Assembly (NCBI GenBank): GCA_023135835.1
Contig: JAGLSI010000004.1
Location: 1 to 41,598 of the forward strand
Direction: 5' to 3'
Source: Minisyncoccota bacterium
GTDB lineage: Bacteria > Patescibacteriota > Minisyncoccia > Phycocordibacterales > UBA12079
Length of the DNA: 41,598 nt
Position numbers and translations under genes: made by a program. Positions 1 to 8,444 of this stretch are shown piece by piece. Position 1 is the stretch's first letter. Each line of letters opens with the position of its first letter. The notes under the pieces were generated by a model. It was not told where the DNA came from, did no database searches, and saw nothing but the letters and a program-made list of their open reading frames with translations.

Positions 1-436
1 CAACTTCGTTTGCGTTAAAACGCCCCTGAGTGGTATCGGTATTTTCTAGAATATTATCTGTTGTAAACAAACCTTCTTTTTTTGTTATTTTGAAAACTCC
101 ATCTGGGTTAGCAGAGGGGATTATTGTTAGAGATATGTTTTCAGGAATAATTTCAGTATTTGTTTTAAAATAATCTAACATTTCATAGGCAAGAAGAACA
201 GAGTTCCATTCATAGCCTCCATGAATTCCTCCAACAAAAAGAAGGTGTGTTTCTCCTTTTCCAAATGTGTAAGCTTCAATTTTTCGCTCTTCTACTGATG
301 AGCCAATTACTGTGTATTTAGGGGAATTATCTAAAACAGGAATTTCTTCTTCTTTGGTATTTAGAAAAATATAAAATGTAAATAAACCCACACAAAGTAA
401 GATGAGTAGAGTAATTGCTCCAATTCTTTGTTTCAT
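1..436 (-). CDS. M14-family zinc carboxypeptidase-like membrane protein (C-terminal part outside window)
   Basis: The start codon is at 436 on the minus strand and the gene runs off the left edge, so only about 145 residues are visible. Residues 1-24 form a hydrophobic anchor, which places the rest outside the membrane. The segment VGGIHGGYEWNS carries the His and Glu expected of the M14 zinc site, followed by IPSANPDG and GRFNANEV, the same blocks as in the adjacent gene at 451-1374. The two are tandem paralogues: the first 24 bases of the window recur almost exactly near 870-893. Unlike its neighbour it keeps the Glu in HGGYE, so it may be the active copy. The rest of the catalytic site cannot be seen. 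Confidence 0.75.
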   Translation of the reverse strand, partial: MKQRIGAITLLILLCVGLFTFYIFLNTKEEEIPVLDNSPKYTVIGSSVEERKIEAYTFGKGETHLLFVGGIHGGYEWNSVLLAYEMLDYFKTNTEIIPENISLTIIPSANPDGVFKITKKEGLFTTDNILENTDTTQGRFNANEV

Positions 437-450
437 AAAAAATTAATTTA

Positions 451-1374
451 TTAGTTGCTGTAATGGTTAATAATAGCTTTTATACCAGCTTGATTTTTCT
501 CCCATTCAATATCATTGTGAGTGCTAAGAAGAACAGAAATTGCTGGAATGTTTTCTTTAGCTAGCCAATTAACCATGTCTCCTGTAATTGCGTAAGAATC
601 AAATTCTTCATAACCCACATAGGTAGAAGCTTGAGCATAAATATTTGTTAATGCACGAGTTTTTGCTGATATTTCATTATTACAGCTTGAAGCATAAACT
701 CCTCCACCAGCACTATACCAAACTACCACAGCTTTTGGTTTGTTTTGTTCTATATAATTTTTTACTGCTTGAGCTTCTGGTTCAGAAAAAGCTTCTGTCC
801 CACCACTTACAGTTTTATTTTGCCATTTGCTGGTAGCTTCCCAATTACAATCAAAATTTCTATTAAGATCAACTTCGTTTGCGTTAAAACGCCCTGCGCT
901 CGTATCTATGTTTGTTGTAGGAGCATCAGCTAATTCAAATCGTTCTGCAGTTCCAATAATTTTATTTAATCCGTCTGGGTTTAGAGTTGGAATAACAGTC
1001 ACTTTTATTTCAGCAGGGTTGATGCTGGAGTCTAATTTTAAAGAATCTATTGTTTTATAAGCTAAAAGTGATGTTGCCCAACCATAGCCTCCATGAATCC
1101 CTCCGACAAATAGAATCTCTGTTTCTCCTTCGCCATAATGATAAGCAGTTATATCTAGTCCTTCAACAGATTTACCTATAATAGTCTGCTCTTTTTCTTT
1201 TTCATTAATTTGAGGATTTTCTTCTTCTCCTTCATTGTTTTGAGGTTGGATAGTATTGTCTATAATTGGTTGGTTTTGAGATGTATCTATATCGTAAGTT
1301 AATTGTTTATTTAGAAAATAAACACCAAACAAGACAACAAGAACAATTAATAAAGTTATAATGATATTTTTCAT
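451..1374 (-). CDS. M14 carboxypeptidase-like membrane protein, probable pseudoenzyme
   Basis: 307 residues. Residues 5-21 are a single membrane anchor, 30-63 an acidic low-complexity linker, and about 64-305 an M14 peptidase-like domain. The fold blocks are present: VGGIHGGYGW (90-99), LNPDG (131-135), GRFNANEVDLNRNFD (161-175) and a C-terminal HNDIEWEKNQAG segment. Key positions differ from the family pattern. Gly98 stands where the visible part of the paralogue has Glu (HGGYE), Tyr220 (VVWYSAGG) stands where a zinc-binding His is expected, and Leu282 (SVLLST) where the catalytic Glu is expected. His94 and Arg172 remain. Seen: these residues. Inferred: loss of peptidase activity, possibly a binding role. 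It lies 14 bp downstream of no other gene on its strand but directly upstream of its paralogue at 1-436, so the two are probably one operon. Confidence 0.8.
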   Translation of the reverse strand: MKNIIITLLIVLVVLFGVYFLNKQLTYDIDTSQNQPIIDNTIQPQNNEGEEENPQINEKEKEQTIIGKSVEGLDITAYHYGEGETEILFVGGIHGGYGWATSLLAYKTIDSLKLDSSINPAEIKVTVIPTLNPDGLNKIIGTAERFELADAPTTNIDTSAGRFNANEVDLNRNFDCNWEATSKWQNKTVSGGTEAFSEPEAQAVKNYIEQNKPKAVVVWYSAGGGVYASSCNNEISAKTRALTNIYAQASTYVGYEEFDSYAITGDMVNWLAKENIPAISVLLSTHNDIEWEKNQAGIKAIINHYSN

Positions 1375-1406
1375 GGTAAGTTTTAAGATTAATTTTAATA
1401 ATAAAA

Positions 1407-1415
1407 ATTATATCA
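1407..1415 (-). promoter_or_regulatory. Extended -10 promoter for the M14 pair
   Basis: On the minus strand this reads TGATATAAT, an extended -10 box, 32 nt upstream of the ATG at 1374. The same 9-mer is used in front of 14921, 21474 and 28751. Confidence 0.45.
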
Positions 1416-1550
1416 TAAATTTAAAAATAATTAGTGATTACAGCATTTTGAGCTTGCTTGTAGGTAGGCAGGCTCCGAACACTACTATTTAGTTGTTGTA
1501 AAAACAAGGAACTTTGATACTATTATATTAATATATTAACAATTAAATAA

Positions 1551-1578
1551 CCCTAATTCATTTAAAAATGATCGGGTA
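1551..1578 (+). repeat. 28-bp hairpin repeat, single unit upstream of the first binding protein
   Basis: One unit beginning CCCTAA and ending ATGATCGGGTA, 10 nt before the start codon at 1589. It is preceded by an ATTAACAATTAA-type AT-rich block and followed by AATAAAA, both also seen at the other copies (2719, 31694, 40267). Confidence 0.7.
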
Positions 1579-1588
1579 AATAAAAAAC

Positions 1589-2698
1589 ATGAATAAAACA
1601 ACAAATTGGATAGTAGGAATAATTATTATAGCAGTAGTAATTTGGTTTGGTTTTCTAAACAAACCTACAGAACCAGTTTCAACTGAGCCTATTAAGATTG
1701 GGGTAATTTTACCTCTAACAGGTGATGCTGCTAGTTATGGTCAAACAGCTCAAAGAGGTGTTGAATTAGCTGTTGAGAAAATTAAAAATGAAGATGGTAT
1801 TGATGTTGAAGTTATCTTTGAGGATAGTCAAATTGACCCTGCAAAAGCGGTTAGTTCTTTACAGAAATTAATAAATTTAGATAATATTGATTATGTTCTA
1901 GGTTTTTCTAGTGGAGAGACTTTAGCAATGTGTCCCATTTCTAATTTAAATGAAGTTATCTTGATGACTATTGGAACTTCTCCTGAGATAACGGGATGTG
2001 GAGATTATACCTTTAGGGATAGTCCTTCTGATATATATCAGGGAATAGTTTTAGCTGAAAAAGTTAGTGATAATAATTATGAAAATATAGCTTTAATCTA
2101 TATTAATAATGATTATGGAGTAGGATTAAAAACTGAATTTGAAAAGAATTTTGAAGGAAATATTTTGCTAACAGAATCTTTTGGTTTGGGAGAGACTGAT
2201 TTTAGAACTCAGTTAACAAAAATTAAAACAGCAGAACCCGAAGCAATTGTTCTTATTGGAATATTTCCAGAGGTAGGCCGTTTATTAAAACAAAGAGCAG
2301 AGTTAGATATTTTAGCTCCTATCTTTGGTTCAGAGGGTGTAAAAAATGATTCTTTATTTGAGGAGGTTCCTGCAGATATGTTGGATGATATTTATGCTAT
2401 TTTTACTGCTCAATATGAAGGTTCTGAATATCAAGAATTTAAAAATGCACATTTACAAAGATATGGAGAAGAATATGGGGCATTTTCTGATTATGTTTAT
2501 GATAATATTTTGACTTTAGTAGATGCAATCAAGCGATGTAAGGATTTTAATGATGTAGAATGTGTGAAAGAAAATATTTATAAAACAGATATCGTTGGAG
2601 CAACAGGCCGTATTGAATTTGATGAAAACGGTGATGTTATAAATAAACTTTATAGTTTATATAAAGTAGAGAATAACGAGTTTATTGAAGTTGAGTAA
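1589..2698 (+). CDS. Branched-chain amino acid/amide ABC transporter substrate-binding protein (LivK-like), copy 1
   Basis: 369 residues. Residues 8-23 form an uncleaved-looking membrane anchor ending WFGFLNK. There is no lipobox Cys, so the domain is probably tethered by the helix rather than by lipid. From about residue 33 the protein follows the periplasmic-binding-protein type I pattern: IKIGVILPLTGDAASYG, EVIFEDSQIDPAKAVSSLQKLI, the subdomain hinge GIFPEVGRLLKQ and a C-terminal GRIEFDENGDV block. Its likely role is to capture an amino acid, amide or small organic ligand at the cell surface for LivHMGF. It is first of three paralogues (2753, 6498). Its first 62 bases are identical to those of the next gene. 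The ligand cannot be predicted from sequence alone. Confidence 0.88.
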   Translation: MNKTTNWIVGIIIIAVVIWFGFLNKPTEPVSTEPIKIGVILPLTGDAASYGQTAQRGVELAVEKIKNEDGIDVEVIFEDSQIDPAKAVSSLQKLINLDNIDYVLGFSSGETLAMCPISNLNEVILMTIGTSPEITGCGDYTFRDSPSDIYQGIVLAEKVSDNNYENIALIYINNDYGVGLKTEFEKNFEGNILLTESFGLGETDFRTQLTKIKTAEPEAIVLIGIFPEVGRLLKQRAELDILAPIFGSEGVKNDSLFEEVPADMLDDIYAIFTAQYEGSEYQEFKNAHLQRYGEEYGAFSDYVYDNILTLVDAIKRCKDFNDVECVKENIYKTDIVGATGRIEFDENGDVINKLYSLYKVENNEFIEVE

Positions 2699-2718
2699 AA
2701 ATTGTTAATAATTAATAG

Positions 2719-2744
2719 CCCTAATCATTAAAGCTAAGCGGGCA
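2719..2744 (+). repeat. Degenerate copy of the 28-bp repeat upstream of the second binding protein
   Basis: 26-bp unit CCCTAATCAT...CGGGCA, in the same orientation and at about the same distance from the ATG (2753) as the copy at 1551. The inner palindrome is eroded (CTAAGCGGG in place of ATGATCGGG). Confidence 0.55.
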
Positions 2745-2752
2745 AGAAAAAC

Positions 2753-3853
2753 ATGAATAAAACAACAAATTGGATAGTAGGAATAATTATTATAGCAGTA
2801 GTAATTTGGTTTGGGTTTTTGAATAAAGCAGATGATCAAATACCTAGCGAAAAAGAAACTATTAAAATAGGGGTGTCTATTCCATTGAGCGGAGATGTTG
2901 CTTTTTTAGGAGAAGGAGTTAGAGACGCAATGCTTTTAGCTAAAGAAAACCTTGGTTATACAAAATATAATTATGAAATAATATTTGAAGATGATCAATT
3001 TAATTCAACAAATACACTAACTGCTGTGAATAAATTAATAAGTATTGATAAAGTTTCCGTAATTTCGTCTTTAGGTTCTAATCTTGGTAACGTTGTTTCT
3101 CCTATCGCAGAAGAAAATAAAATAGTTCATATAAATATAGGAGCTTCAGATTCTAATGTAGCAGAAGGTTATTATAATTTTATTCATTGGACACAACCAT
3201 CTGAGGAGGTTAGAATTCTTGTTGAGGAATTGAAAAAGAGGGGCATTAAAAAAGTAGGTATTTTTGTATGGAATCAACAAGGAATGGTTGCTGTAATTGA
3301 TGAATTTAAAAATAAAATAAAAGATACTAATATTGAAATAGTAGCAGAACAGGTACACAATGAAGGAGAAAAAGATTTTAGATCATCAATATTAAAAGTA
3401 AAATCAAGTGGTGCTGAAATTTATCTTTTAGCGACAAAGTCTCCTGAAGTTGAAATATTAACAAAGCAAATTAAAGAAGCCGGAATAAGTATACCTATTA
3501 CAGCTATTGAGTCTTTTGAACTTTCTGATCAAATAGATTTATTTGAAGGAAATTGGTTTGTTAGTGCAGCAAGTCCATTAAATAGTTTCAATAGTGAATT
3601 TAATGAAAAGTATGAAAGAAATCCTTCTTTTGGAGCTGCTAATGCTTATGATTTAATAAATTTAATAGTTATGGCTTCTGAGTCTAAAAAAACTTCTACA
3701 AAACCAACGACAGAAGAAATCGCTGAGGAATTACTTAAAATTAAAAGTTTCTTTGGAGCTTTGGGAGAATTAAATGTTATGGAAGATGGGATTATTTGGT
3801 CAGAAGCTTCAGCTAAAGAAATTAAAAACGGAGTGGTTGTTGAATTAGAATAA
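2753..3853 (+). CDS. LivK-like substrate-binding protein, copy 2
   Basis: 366 residues. Its N-terminal anchor is identical to copy 1 over about the first 25 residues, even at DNA level (62 bases), while the binding domain is strongly diverged. It starts IKIGVSIPLSGDVAFLGEG and continues with IIFEDDQFNSTNTLTAVNKLI and a type I binding-protein fold. Divergent ligand domains on a shared anchor suggest different substrates feeding one permease. It lies 54 bp after copy 1 and is followed by a strong terminator at 3871-3914, so copies 1 and 2 probably form one transcript separate from livHMG. Confidence 0.86.
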   Translation: MNKTTNWIVGIIIIAVVIWFGFLNKADDQIPSEKETIKIGVSIPLSGDVAFLGEGVRDAMLLAKENLGYTKYNYEIIFEDDQFNSTNTLTAVNKLISIDKVSVISSLGSNLGNVVSPIAEENKIVHINIGASDSNVAEGYYNFIHWTQPSEEVRILVEELKKRGIKKVGIFVWNQQGMVAVIDEFKNKIKDTNIEIVAEQVHNEGEKDFRSSILKVKSSGAEIYLLATKSPEVEILTKQIKEAGISIPITAIESFELSDQIDLFEGNWFVSAASPLNSFNSEFNEKYERNPSFGAANAYDLINLIVMASESKKTSTKPTTEEIAEELLKIKSFFGALGELNVMEDGIIWSEASAKEIKNGVVVELE

Positions 3854-3870
3854 TTTTTAAAATCCCAAGC

Positions 3871-3914
3871 TTACAAACAAAAAACTGCTTATATAGGCAG
3901 TTTTTTGTTTGTAA
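3871..3914 (+). terminator. Intrinsic terminator after the binding-protein pair
   Basis: Perfect 18-bp stem (3871-3888 with 3897-3914) with an 8-nt loop and a T-rich right arm. It is one half of a terminator-plus-promoter cassette repeated at 7634-7709. Confidence 0.8.
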
Positions 3915-3936
3915 ATAAATAATTTAGATGTATAAT
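3909..3936 (+). promoter_or_regulatory. Promoter of livHMG
   Basis: TATAAT at 3931-3936 with TTGTAA 16 nt upstream, overlapping the right arm of the preceding terminator. The ATG at 3948 is 11 nt beyond the -10 box, leaving a leader of only about 5 nt and no Shine-Dalgarno site. Confidence 0.6.
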
Positions 3937-3947
3937 TTATTTTAATT

Positions 3948-4811
3948 ATGGAAATTTTTATCCAATTAACTATTAATAGCATAATCGCTGGTTCAATTTA
4001 CGCTCTGATTGCTTTGGGCTTTAATTTAATTTTTGGGGTTTCTAAATTTTTTGACTTAGGTTATGGAACGATGGCGGTTGTTGGGGGTTATTCTGTATTG
4101 TATTTTGGGAAAATGTTGGGATGGAATATTTTTCTGAGTATTTTAATCGGAGTTATTTTAGCTGGTTTAATTGGTTTCTTAATTAATAAATTTATATATC
4201 AAACTCTTCGTCAAAGAAAAGCTTCAAATCTTGTGTTGATTATTGCTTCATTAGGTGTGTTTACAGTGATTCAAGCAGTAACAGCGATGTTATTTTCTAG
4301 TCAATTTCAAACTCTTTCCCAAAATATAGGGCAAAATACTTATAATATTTTTGGGGGAATAATTACTCAAATACAGTTAATTATTTTGATGTTTACTATT
4401 GTTATTATGTTAGCTTTGGCTTGGATGATGAAAAAGACAATGTTCGGTAAGGCTATAAAAGCTGTTGGTGATGATGAGGAAGTCGCTAAGATAGTTGGGA
4501 TTGATACAAATAAAATAATAGCTTATGTATTCTTTATTGGTTCTGCTATTGCTGGGCTAGCAGGTATTTTAATTGGTTTTGATACTGGGCTTGAACCAAT
4601 AATGGGAATGAAATTGATTTTAAAAGGGGTGGTGGCTTCTATAATTGGAGGGGTAGGAAATGTTTATGGTGGGGTAGCGGGAGCTTTCTTTTTAGGTTTT
4701 ATTGAAAATTTTGGCATTTGGAAATTATCAGGAGAGTGGCGAGAAGCTATTGCTTTTGTAGTTTTAATTTTGTTTCTTCTTTTTCGTCCACGGGGAATTT
4801 TTAAAAAATAA
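3948..4811 (+). CDS. livH: Branched-chain amino acid ABC transporter permease LivH
   Basis: 287 residues, strongly hydrophobic with about eight membrane segments. The N-terminus (NSIIAGSIYALIALGFNLIF) and C-terminal SIIGGVGNVYGGVAGAFFLG are characteristic of LivH-type permeases, and the EAA-like cytoplasmic loop lies around AVGDDEEVAKIVGID. It is one half of the channel that imports the ligand delivered by the anchored binding proteins. It ends 2 bp before livM, a tight operon. Length is normal for the family. Confidence 0.92.
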   Translation: MEIFIQLTINSIIAGSIYALIALGFNLIFGVSKFFDLGYGTMAVVGGYSVLYFGKMLGWNIFLSILIGVILAGLIGFLINKFIYQTLRQRKASNLVLIIASLGVFTVIQAVTAMLFSSQFQTLSQNIGQNTYNIFGGIITQIQLIILMFTIVIMLALAWMMKKTMFGKAIKAVGDDEEVAKIVGIDTNKIIAYVFFIGSAIAGLAGILIGFDTGLEPIMGMKLILKGVVASIIGGVGNVYGGVAGAFFLGFIENFGIWKLSGEWREAIAFVVLILFLLFRPRGIFKK

Positions 4812-4813
4812 TT

Positions 4814-5680
4814 ATGGAATATTTTATACATCTAGGAATCTTATTTACAATTTATACTATTTTAGCTGTTAGTTTAAATCTTGTGGTTGGTTATACTGGA
4901 CTTCTTTCTGTAACCCATGCGGCTTTTTATGGAATTGGAGCTTATACTACAGCCCTTTTATTAACGCAGACAGGTATTGGGTTTTTTACATCTATTGTTT
5001 TGGGGGTGGTTTTGACTGTTATTATAAGTTTCCTAATTGGGCTTGTATTAAGTAGATTTAGAGATGATTATTACGCTCTAGCTTCTTTAGGTTTTAATGT
5101 AATCGTGTTTAGTATTTTTCTTAATTGGCAGGAATTAACAAGAGGTCCTTTAGGTATTCCTGGGATTTCAAAACCTGAATTATTTGGGTTTAGTTTTTCT
5201 TCCAATTTTTCATATTTAATACTTACTATTATATTTGCAGTTTTAGTTTATCTTGTGTCATCTTTTATTGTTAATTCTTCTTTTGGAAGAGTTTTAAAAG
5301 CGATTCGTGAAGATGAAAAAGCTATACAAATCTTTGGATATAACACCCAATATTATAAATTGGTAATCTTTGTAATTAGTGCAGGGATGGCTTCCATCGC
5401 TGGTTCATTTTTTGCTTCGTATATAACATTTGTAGATCCTTCTTCTTTTTATATTATGGAATCAATTTTTGTTTTAACCATTATTATTTTAGGGGGTTTG
5501 GCAAATTTAAGAGGAGCTGTTTTAGGGGCTTTAATTTTAATTTTATTGCCAGAAGCTTTGCGTTTTGTAGGCTTTCCTTCAGATATAGCTGCTCAAATGA
5601 GACAAGTTATTTATGGATTAATCTTAATATTATTAATGTTATATCGTCCACAGGGATTAAAAGGGGAATATAAAATTTAG
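4814..5680 (+). CDS. livM: Branched-chain amino acid ABC transporter permease LivM
   Basis: 288 residues, multi-pass. Family blocks include LSVTHAAFYGIGAYTTALL near the N-terminus, RAIREDEKAIQIFGYN-like coupling-loop sequence (here KAIREDEKAIQIFGYN) and ILGGLANLRGAVLGA near the C-terminus. It is the second half of the membrane channel. It follows livH by 2 bp and precedes livG by 3 bp, so all three should be translated from one mRNA. Confidence 0.92.
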   Translation: MEYFIHLGILFTIYTILAVSLNLVVGYTGLLSVTHAAFYGIGAYTTALLLTQTGIGFFTSIVLGVVLTVIISFLIGLVLSRFRDDYYALASLGFNVIVFSIFLNWQELTRGPLGIPGISKPELFGFSFSSNFSYLILTIIFAVLVYLVSSFIVNSSFGRVLKAIREDEKAIQIFGYNTQYYKLVIFVISAGMASIAGSFFASYITFVDPSSFYIMESIFVLTIIILGGLANLRGAVLGALILILLPEALRFVGFPSDIAAQMRQVIYGLILILLMLYRPQGLKGEYKI

Positions 5681-5683
5681 AAT

Positions 5684-6421
5684 ATGAGTACTGTTTTAAA
5701 AACAAAAAAAATAACTAAGAATTTTGATGGTGTAAAGGCTGTTGATTCTTTATCTATTGAGATTAAAAAAGGAAAAATAACAGGGATTATTGGTCCAAAT
5801 GGTTCAGGCAAAACTACTTTAATTAATCTTTTAACAGGAATGTTTCCTTTTGACGCTGGGAGTATTTTTGTAAATGGCTCCAAGGAACTTTTCAAAATTA
5901 ATTCTTATGATATTAGAATTTTTAGAGTAACGAGGACTTTTCAAAATATTAGGCTTTTTGAGCAAATGACAGTTTTAGATAATATTTTAGTGGTACTTAC
6001 TAAAAGAAATATTTCAGGTTCTTTATTTGAAAAATATAAACAATTTCATTATGAACAGGCAAAGGTTGTTTTAGAAAAAGTGGGGCTTTGGGGTAAGAAA
6101 AATGAATTAGCAATTAATTTATCATATGGACAAAGAAAGCTTTTAGAAATGGCTCGTGTTTTAGCCACAAAAAGTGATATTTATTTCCTTGATGAACCTT
6201 TTGCTGGGCTTTTTCCTGAAATGGTGAAATTGATTTCAGAGATAATTAAAGAATTAAGACAACAAGGTAAAACAGTTATTTTAATTGAGCACGATATGAG
6301 TTTAATTCGCGAACTTTGTGATTATGTTTTTGTGATGGAAAGCGGACATTTATTAGCAGAAGGAAAAGCTAATGAAGTTTTAGAAAACAAAGAGGTTGTT
6401 GAAGCTTATTTGGGGGAATAA
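5684..6421 (+). CDS. livG: Branched-chain amino acid ABC transporter ATPase LivG
   Basis: 245 residues. Walker A GPNGSGKT at 37-44, signature LSYGQ at 146-150, Walker B IYFLDEP at 166-172, and the switch His in IEHD. The LSYGQ variant and the long segment between Q-loop and signature are typical of LivG rather than LivF. It hydrolyses ATP on the cytoplasmic face for import. Its stop is 77 bp before the third binding protein. Confidence 0.92.
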   Translation: MSTVLKTKKITKNFDGVKAVDSLSIEIKKGKITGIIGPNGSGKTTLINLLTGMFPFDAGSIFVNGSKELFKINSYDIRIFRVTRTFQNIRLFEQMTVLDNILVVLTKRNISGSLFEKYKQFHYEQAKVVLEKVGLWGKKNELAINLSYGQRKLLEMARVLATKSDIYFLDEPFAGLFPEMVKLISEIIKELRQQGKTVILIEHDMSLIRELCDYVFVMESGHLLAEGKANEVLENKEVVEAYLGE

Positions 6422-6497
6422 ATCTGTTTATTGCAAAAAAAAACAATTTTGCTATTATTTAACTAATATATTATTAATAATTAAATTAAAAAATAAG

Positions 6498-7613
6498 ATG
6501 AACAAAAAATTAAGTTGGGGAATAGGAATTATTGTGGCAATAGTAATAATTTGGTTTGGATTCTTTAATAAACCAAGTGAACCAGTTTCAACAGAACCGA
6601 TTAAGATTGGAGGTTTATTTGGACAAACAGGATTTGCGGCTTTTGCTGGGGAAGCATCAAAAAATGGTTTTATAATGGCGATTGAAGATTCAGGAATAGA
6701 TGTTGATTATGTAATAGAAGATTATAATTCAGATTTAAAAACAACAGTATCAGCCGCTAAAAAATTAATTGATATAGATAAAGTATCTGTTATTGTTGGT
6801 CCTGAATGGGTTGAGTTTGGAGAAGTAATAGTCCCTATTTCAGAAGAGACAGAAACTTTGTTTATTTCTCCTTGGATGAATTTAGAATTAGATTGGGCAA
6901 AGTCTCCTTATTATTTTTCAATGACACCAAGTAATCGAAATATGATAAGAGAAGAAATTAAATATATGGAGGATAAAGATATGAATAATATAATAATAAT
7001 TTATCATAACAATTCATTTGCATTGGCTAGTATAAATTTACTTAAGGATGAGTTATTAAAAAATAATAATATAAAAATAGTTGAAGAGGTAAAAGTAGGG
7101 CAAGACCAAACTGATTTTAGGACAGAATTAACTAAGATTAAAGAAAATAATCAGTATGATGTTATTTATACTGTATTTGCTACAGATGATGGACAAGGAG
7201 TTTTCAATAAGCAATTAAAAGAACTCGGAATTGATTCTCCTGTTTTCTTAAGTTTGGCTAGAGCAGAATCTAACATTTTATTAGAAAGTTTTGGGGAATA
7301 TACTAATGGAATGATTTATTCCAGTTTTATAAAAAACAAAAAAGGTGAAGATTTTAGTAAAAAATATGAAGAAAGATTTGGTGTAGAACCGCTCGCTTTG
7401 AGCGCAGCAGGAGCTTATGATGCTACTACATTGATATTAGAAGCAATGAAAAAAGGAGCTAGAACTTCCGAAGAGGTTAAGGAATATTTGTTAAAAATAA
7501 AAAATTATAAAGGATATTCAAATATAATTAATTTTAATGAAAGTGGTCAAGTAGTAGGTGGTAGTCCTGTTATAAAGAGAGTTAATGGAAATAATCCGGT
7601 AATTTTAAGATAA
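6498..7613 (+). CDS. LivK-like substrate-binding protein, copy 3
   Basis: The best start is the ATG at 6498 (MNKKLSWGIGIIVAI), because it restores the same anchor architecture as the other two copies; an upstream in-frame extension overlaps livG and looks artificial. 371 residues: anchor 6-22 ending WFGFFNK, linker PSEPVSTEPIKIG nearly identical to copy 1, then a type I binding domain with VEDYNSDLKTTVSAAKKLI-like sequence (here IEDYNSDLKTTVSAAK). No lipobox Cys. It sits between livG and livF, so all three binding proteins flank the permease genes. The ligand is unknown. Confidence 0.85.
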   Translation: MNKKLSWGIGIIVAIVIIWFGFFNKPSEPVSTEPIKIGGLFGQTGFAAFAGEASKNGFIMAIEDSGIDVDYVIEDYNSDLKTTVSAAKKLIDIDKVSVIVGPEWVEFGEVIVPISEETETLFISPWMNLELDWAKSPYYFSMTPSNRNMIREEIKYMEDKDMNNIIIIYHNNSFALASINLLKDELLKNNNIKIVEEVKVGQDQTDFRTELTKIKENNQYDVIYTVFATDDGQGVFNKQLKELGIDSPVFLSLARAESNILLESFGEYTNGMIYSSFIKNKKGEDFSKKYEERFGVEPLALSAAGAYDATTLILEAMKKGARTSEEVKEYLLKIKNYKGYSNIINFNESGQVVGGSPVIKRVNGNNPVILR

Positions 7614-7633
7614 AATAAACTGATAAAATTTTT

Positions 7634-7676
7634 TTACAACAAAAAACTGCTTACATGAGCAGTTTTTTGTTTGTAA
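7634..7676 (+). terminator. Intrinsic terminator between binding protein 3 and livF
   Basis: A stem of about 17 bp with one bulge, near-identical to the terminator at 3871-3914. The similarity continues into the promoter and start codon that follow. Confidence 0.78.
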
Positions 7677-7698
7677 ATAAATAGTTTAAATGTATAAT
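7671..7698 (+). promoter_or_regulatory. Promoter of livF (copy of the livH promoter)
   Basis: TATAAT at 7693-7698, 11 nt before the ATG at 7710, with the same surrounding bases as the livH promoter. Over about 77 bases the two cassettes differ at about six positions. Confidence 0.6.
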
Positions 7699-7709
7699 TT
7701 ACTTTAATT

Positions 7710-8444
7710 ATGGAAAACGAAATCCTATTACAATTAAAAAATGTGGCGGTGCATTATGGGGGAGTTAAAGCTCTTGATGGTGTTGATATTGCTTTGGATG
7801 AAGGTGAGATTGTAGCTCTAATGGGTCCAAATGGAGCAGGGAAGTCAACTGTGTTAAAAGCTTTATTTGGGTTAGCTCCAATTAAATCAGGAAAAGTGTT
7901 GTGGCACGAAGATGAAATTAATCCAATTCCACATAAAATTATTCAAAAAGGAATAGCTTTTGTTCCGCAAGGGAGAAGGGTTTTTACTCACCTAACTGTT
8001 GAGGAAAATTTAGAAATTGGAGGTTTTACTGTTCGTGATAAAGTAGAGTTAAAAAGAAGAATTAATGAAGTTATGGAAATGTTTCCTGTTTTAAGACAAA
8101 AAAGGAAAGCAAAATCAGGGACGCTTTCAGGAGGGCAACAACAAATGTTAGCTTTGGCTCGTGGTTTGATGACAGATCCTAAGATTTTACTTTTAGATGA
8201 ACCTTCTCTTGGTTTATCTCCTAAAATTGTAAAAGAAGTTTTTGCAAAAATTAAAGAAATAAATTTAAATCGTAAAACAGCCATTATGATTGTAGAGCAT
8301 AATATCAAGTCTTTATTGAGTATTGCTGATAGGGCTTATGTGCTAGATAAAGGAAAAGTTGTTGCTAAAGATACGGCAGAAAATATTACTAATAGTGATG
8401 TTTTAGAAAAAGTATTTATGGGGAAATACACAAAAAGTATCTAG
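7710..8444 (+). CDS. livF: Branched-chain amino acid ABC transporter ATPase LivF
   Basis: 244 residues. Walker A GPNGAGKST at 39-47, signature LSGGQQQM from 139, Walker B LLLDEPSLGLSP from 160, switch His in VEHN. VPQGRRVFTHLTVEENLEIG is a hallmark of LivF. It pairs with LivG as the second nucleotide-binding subunit. It has its own terminator-promoter cassette, so its dosage may be uncoupled from livHMG. An imperfect inverted repeat (ATTACAGCG ... CGTTGTAAT, 8450-8491) after the stop may end transcription. Confidence 0.92.
   Translation: MENEILLQLKNVAVHYGGVKALDGVDIALDEGEIVALMGPNGAGKSTVLKALFGLAPIKSGKVLWHEDEINPIPHKIIQKGIAFVPQGRRVFTHLTVEENLEIGGFTVRDKVELKRRINEVMEMFPVLRQKRKAKSGTLSGGQQQMLALARGLMTDPKILLLDEPSLGLSPKIVKEVFAKIKEINLNRKTAIMIVEHNIKSLLSIADRAYVLDKGKVVAKDTAENITNSDVLEKVFMGKYTKSI

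Noticed and set aside
645-1060. Plus-strand reading frames opposite the M14 gene
   Set aside because: They are antisense shadows of a clear coding gene with recognisable motifs.
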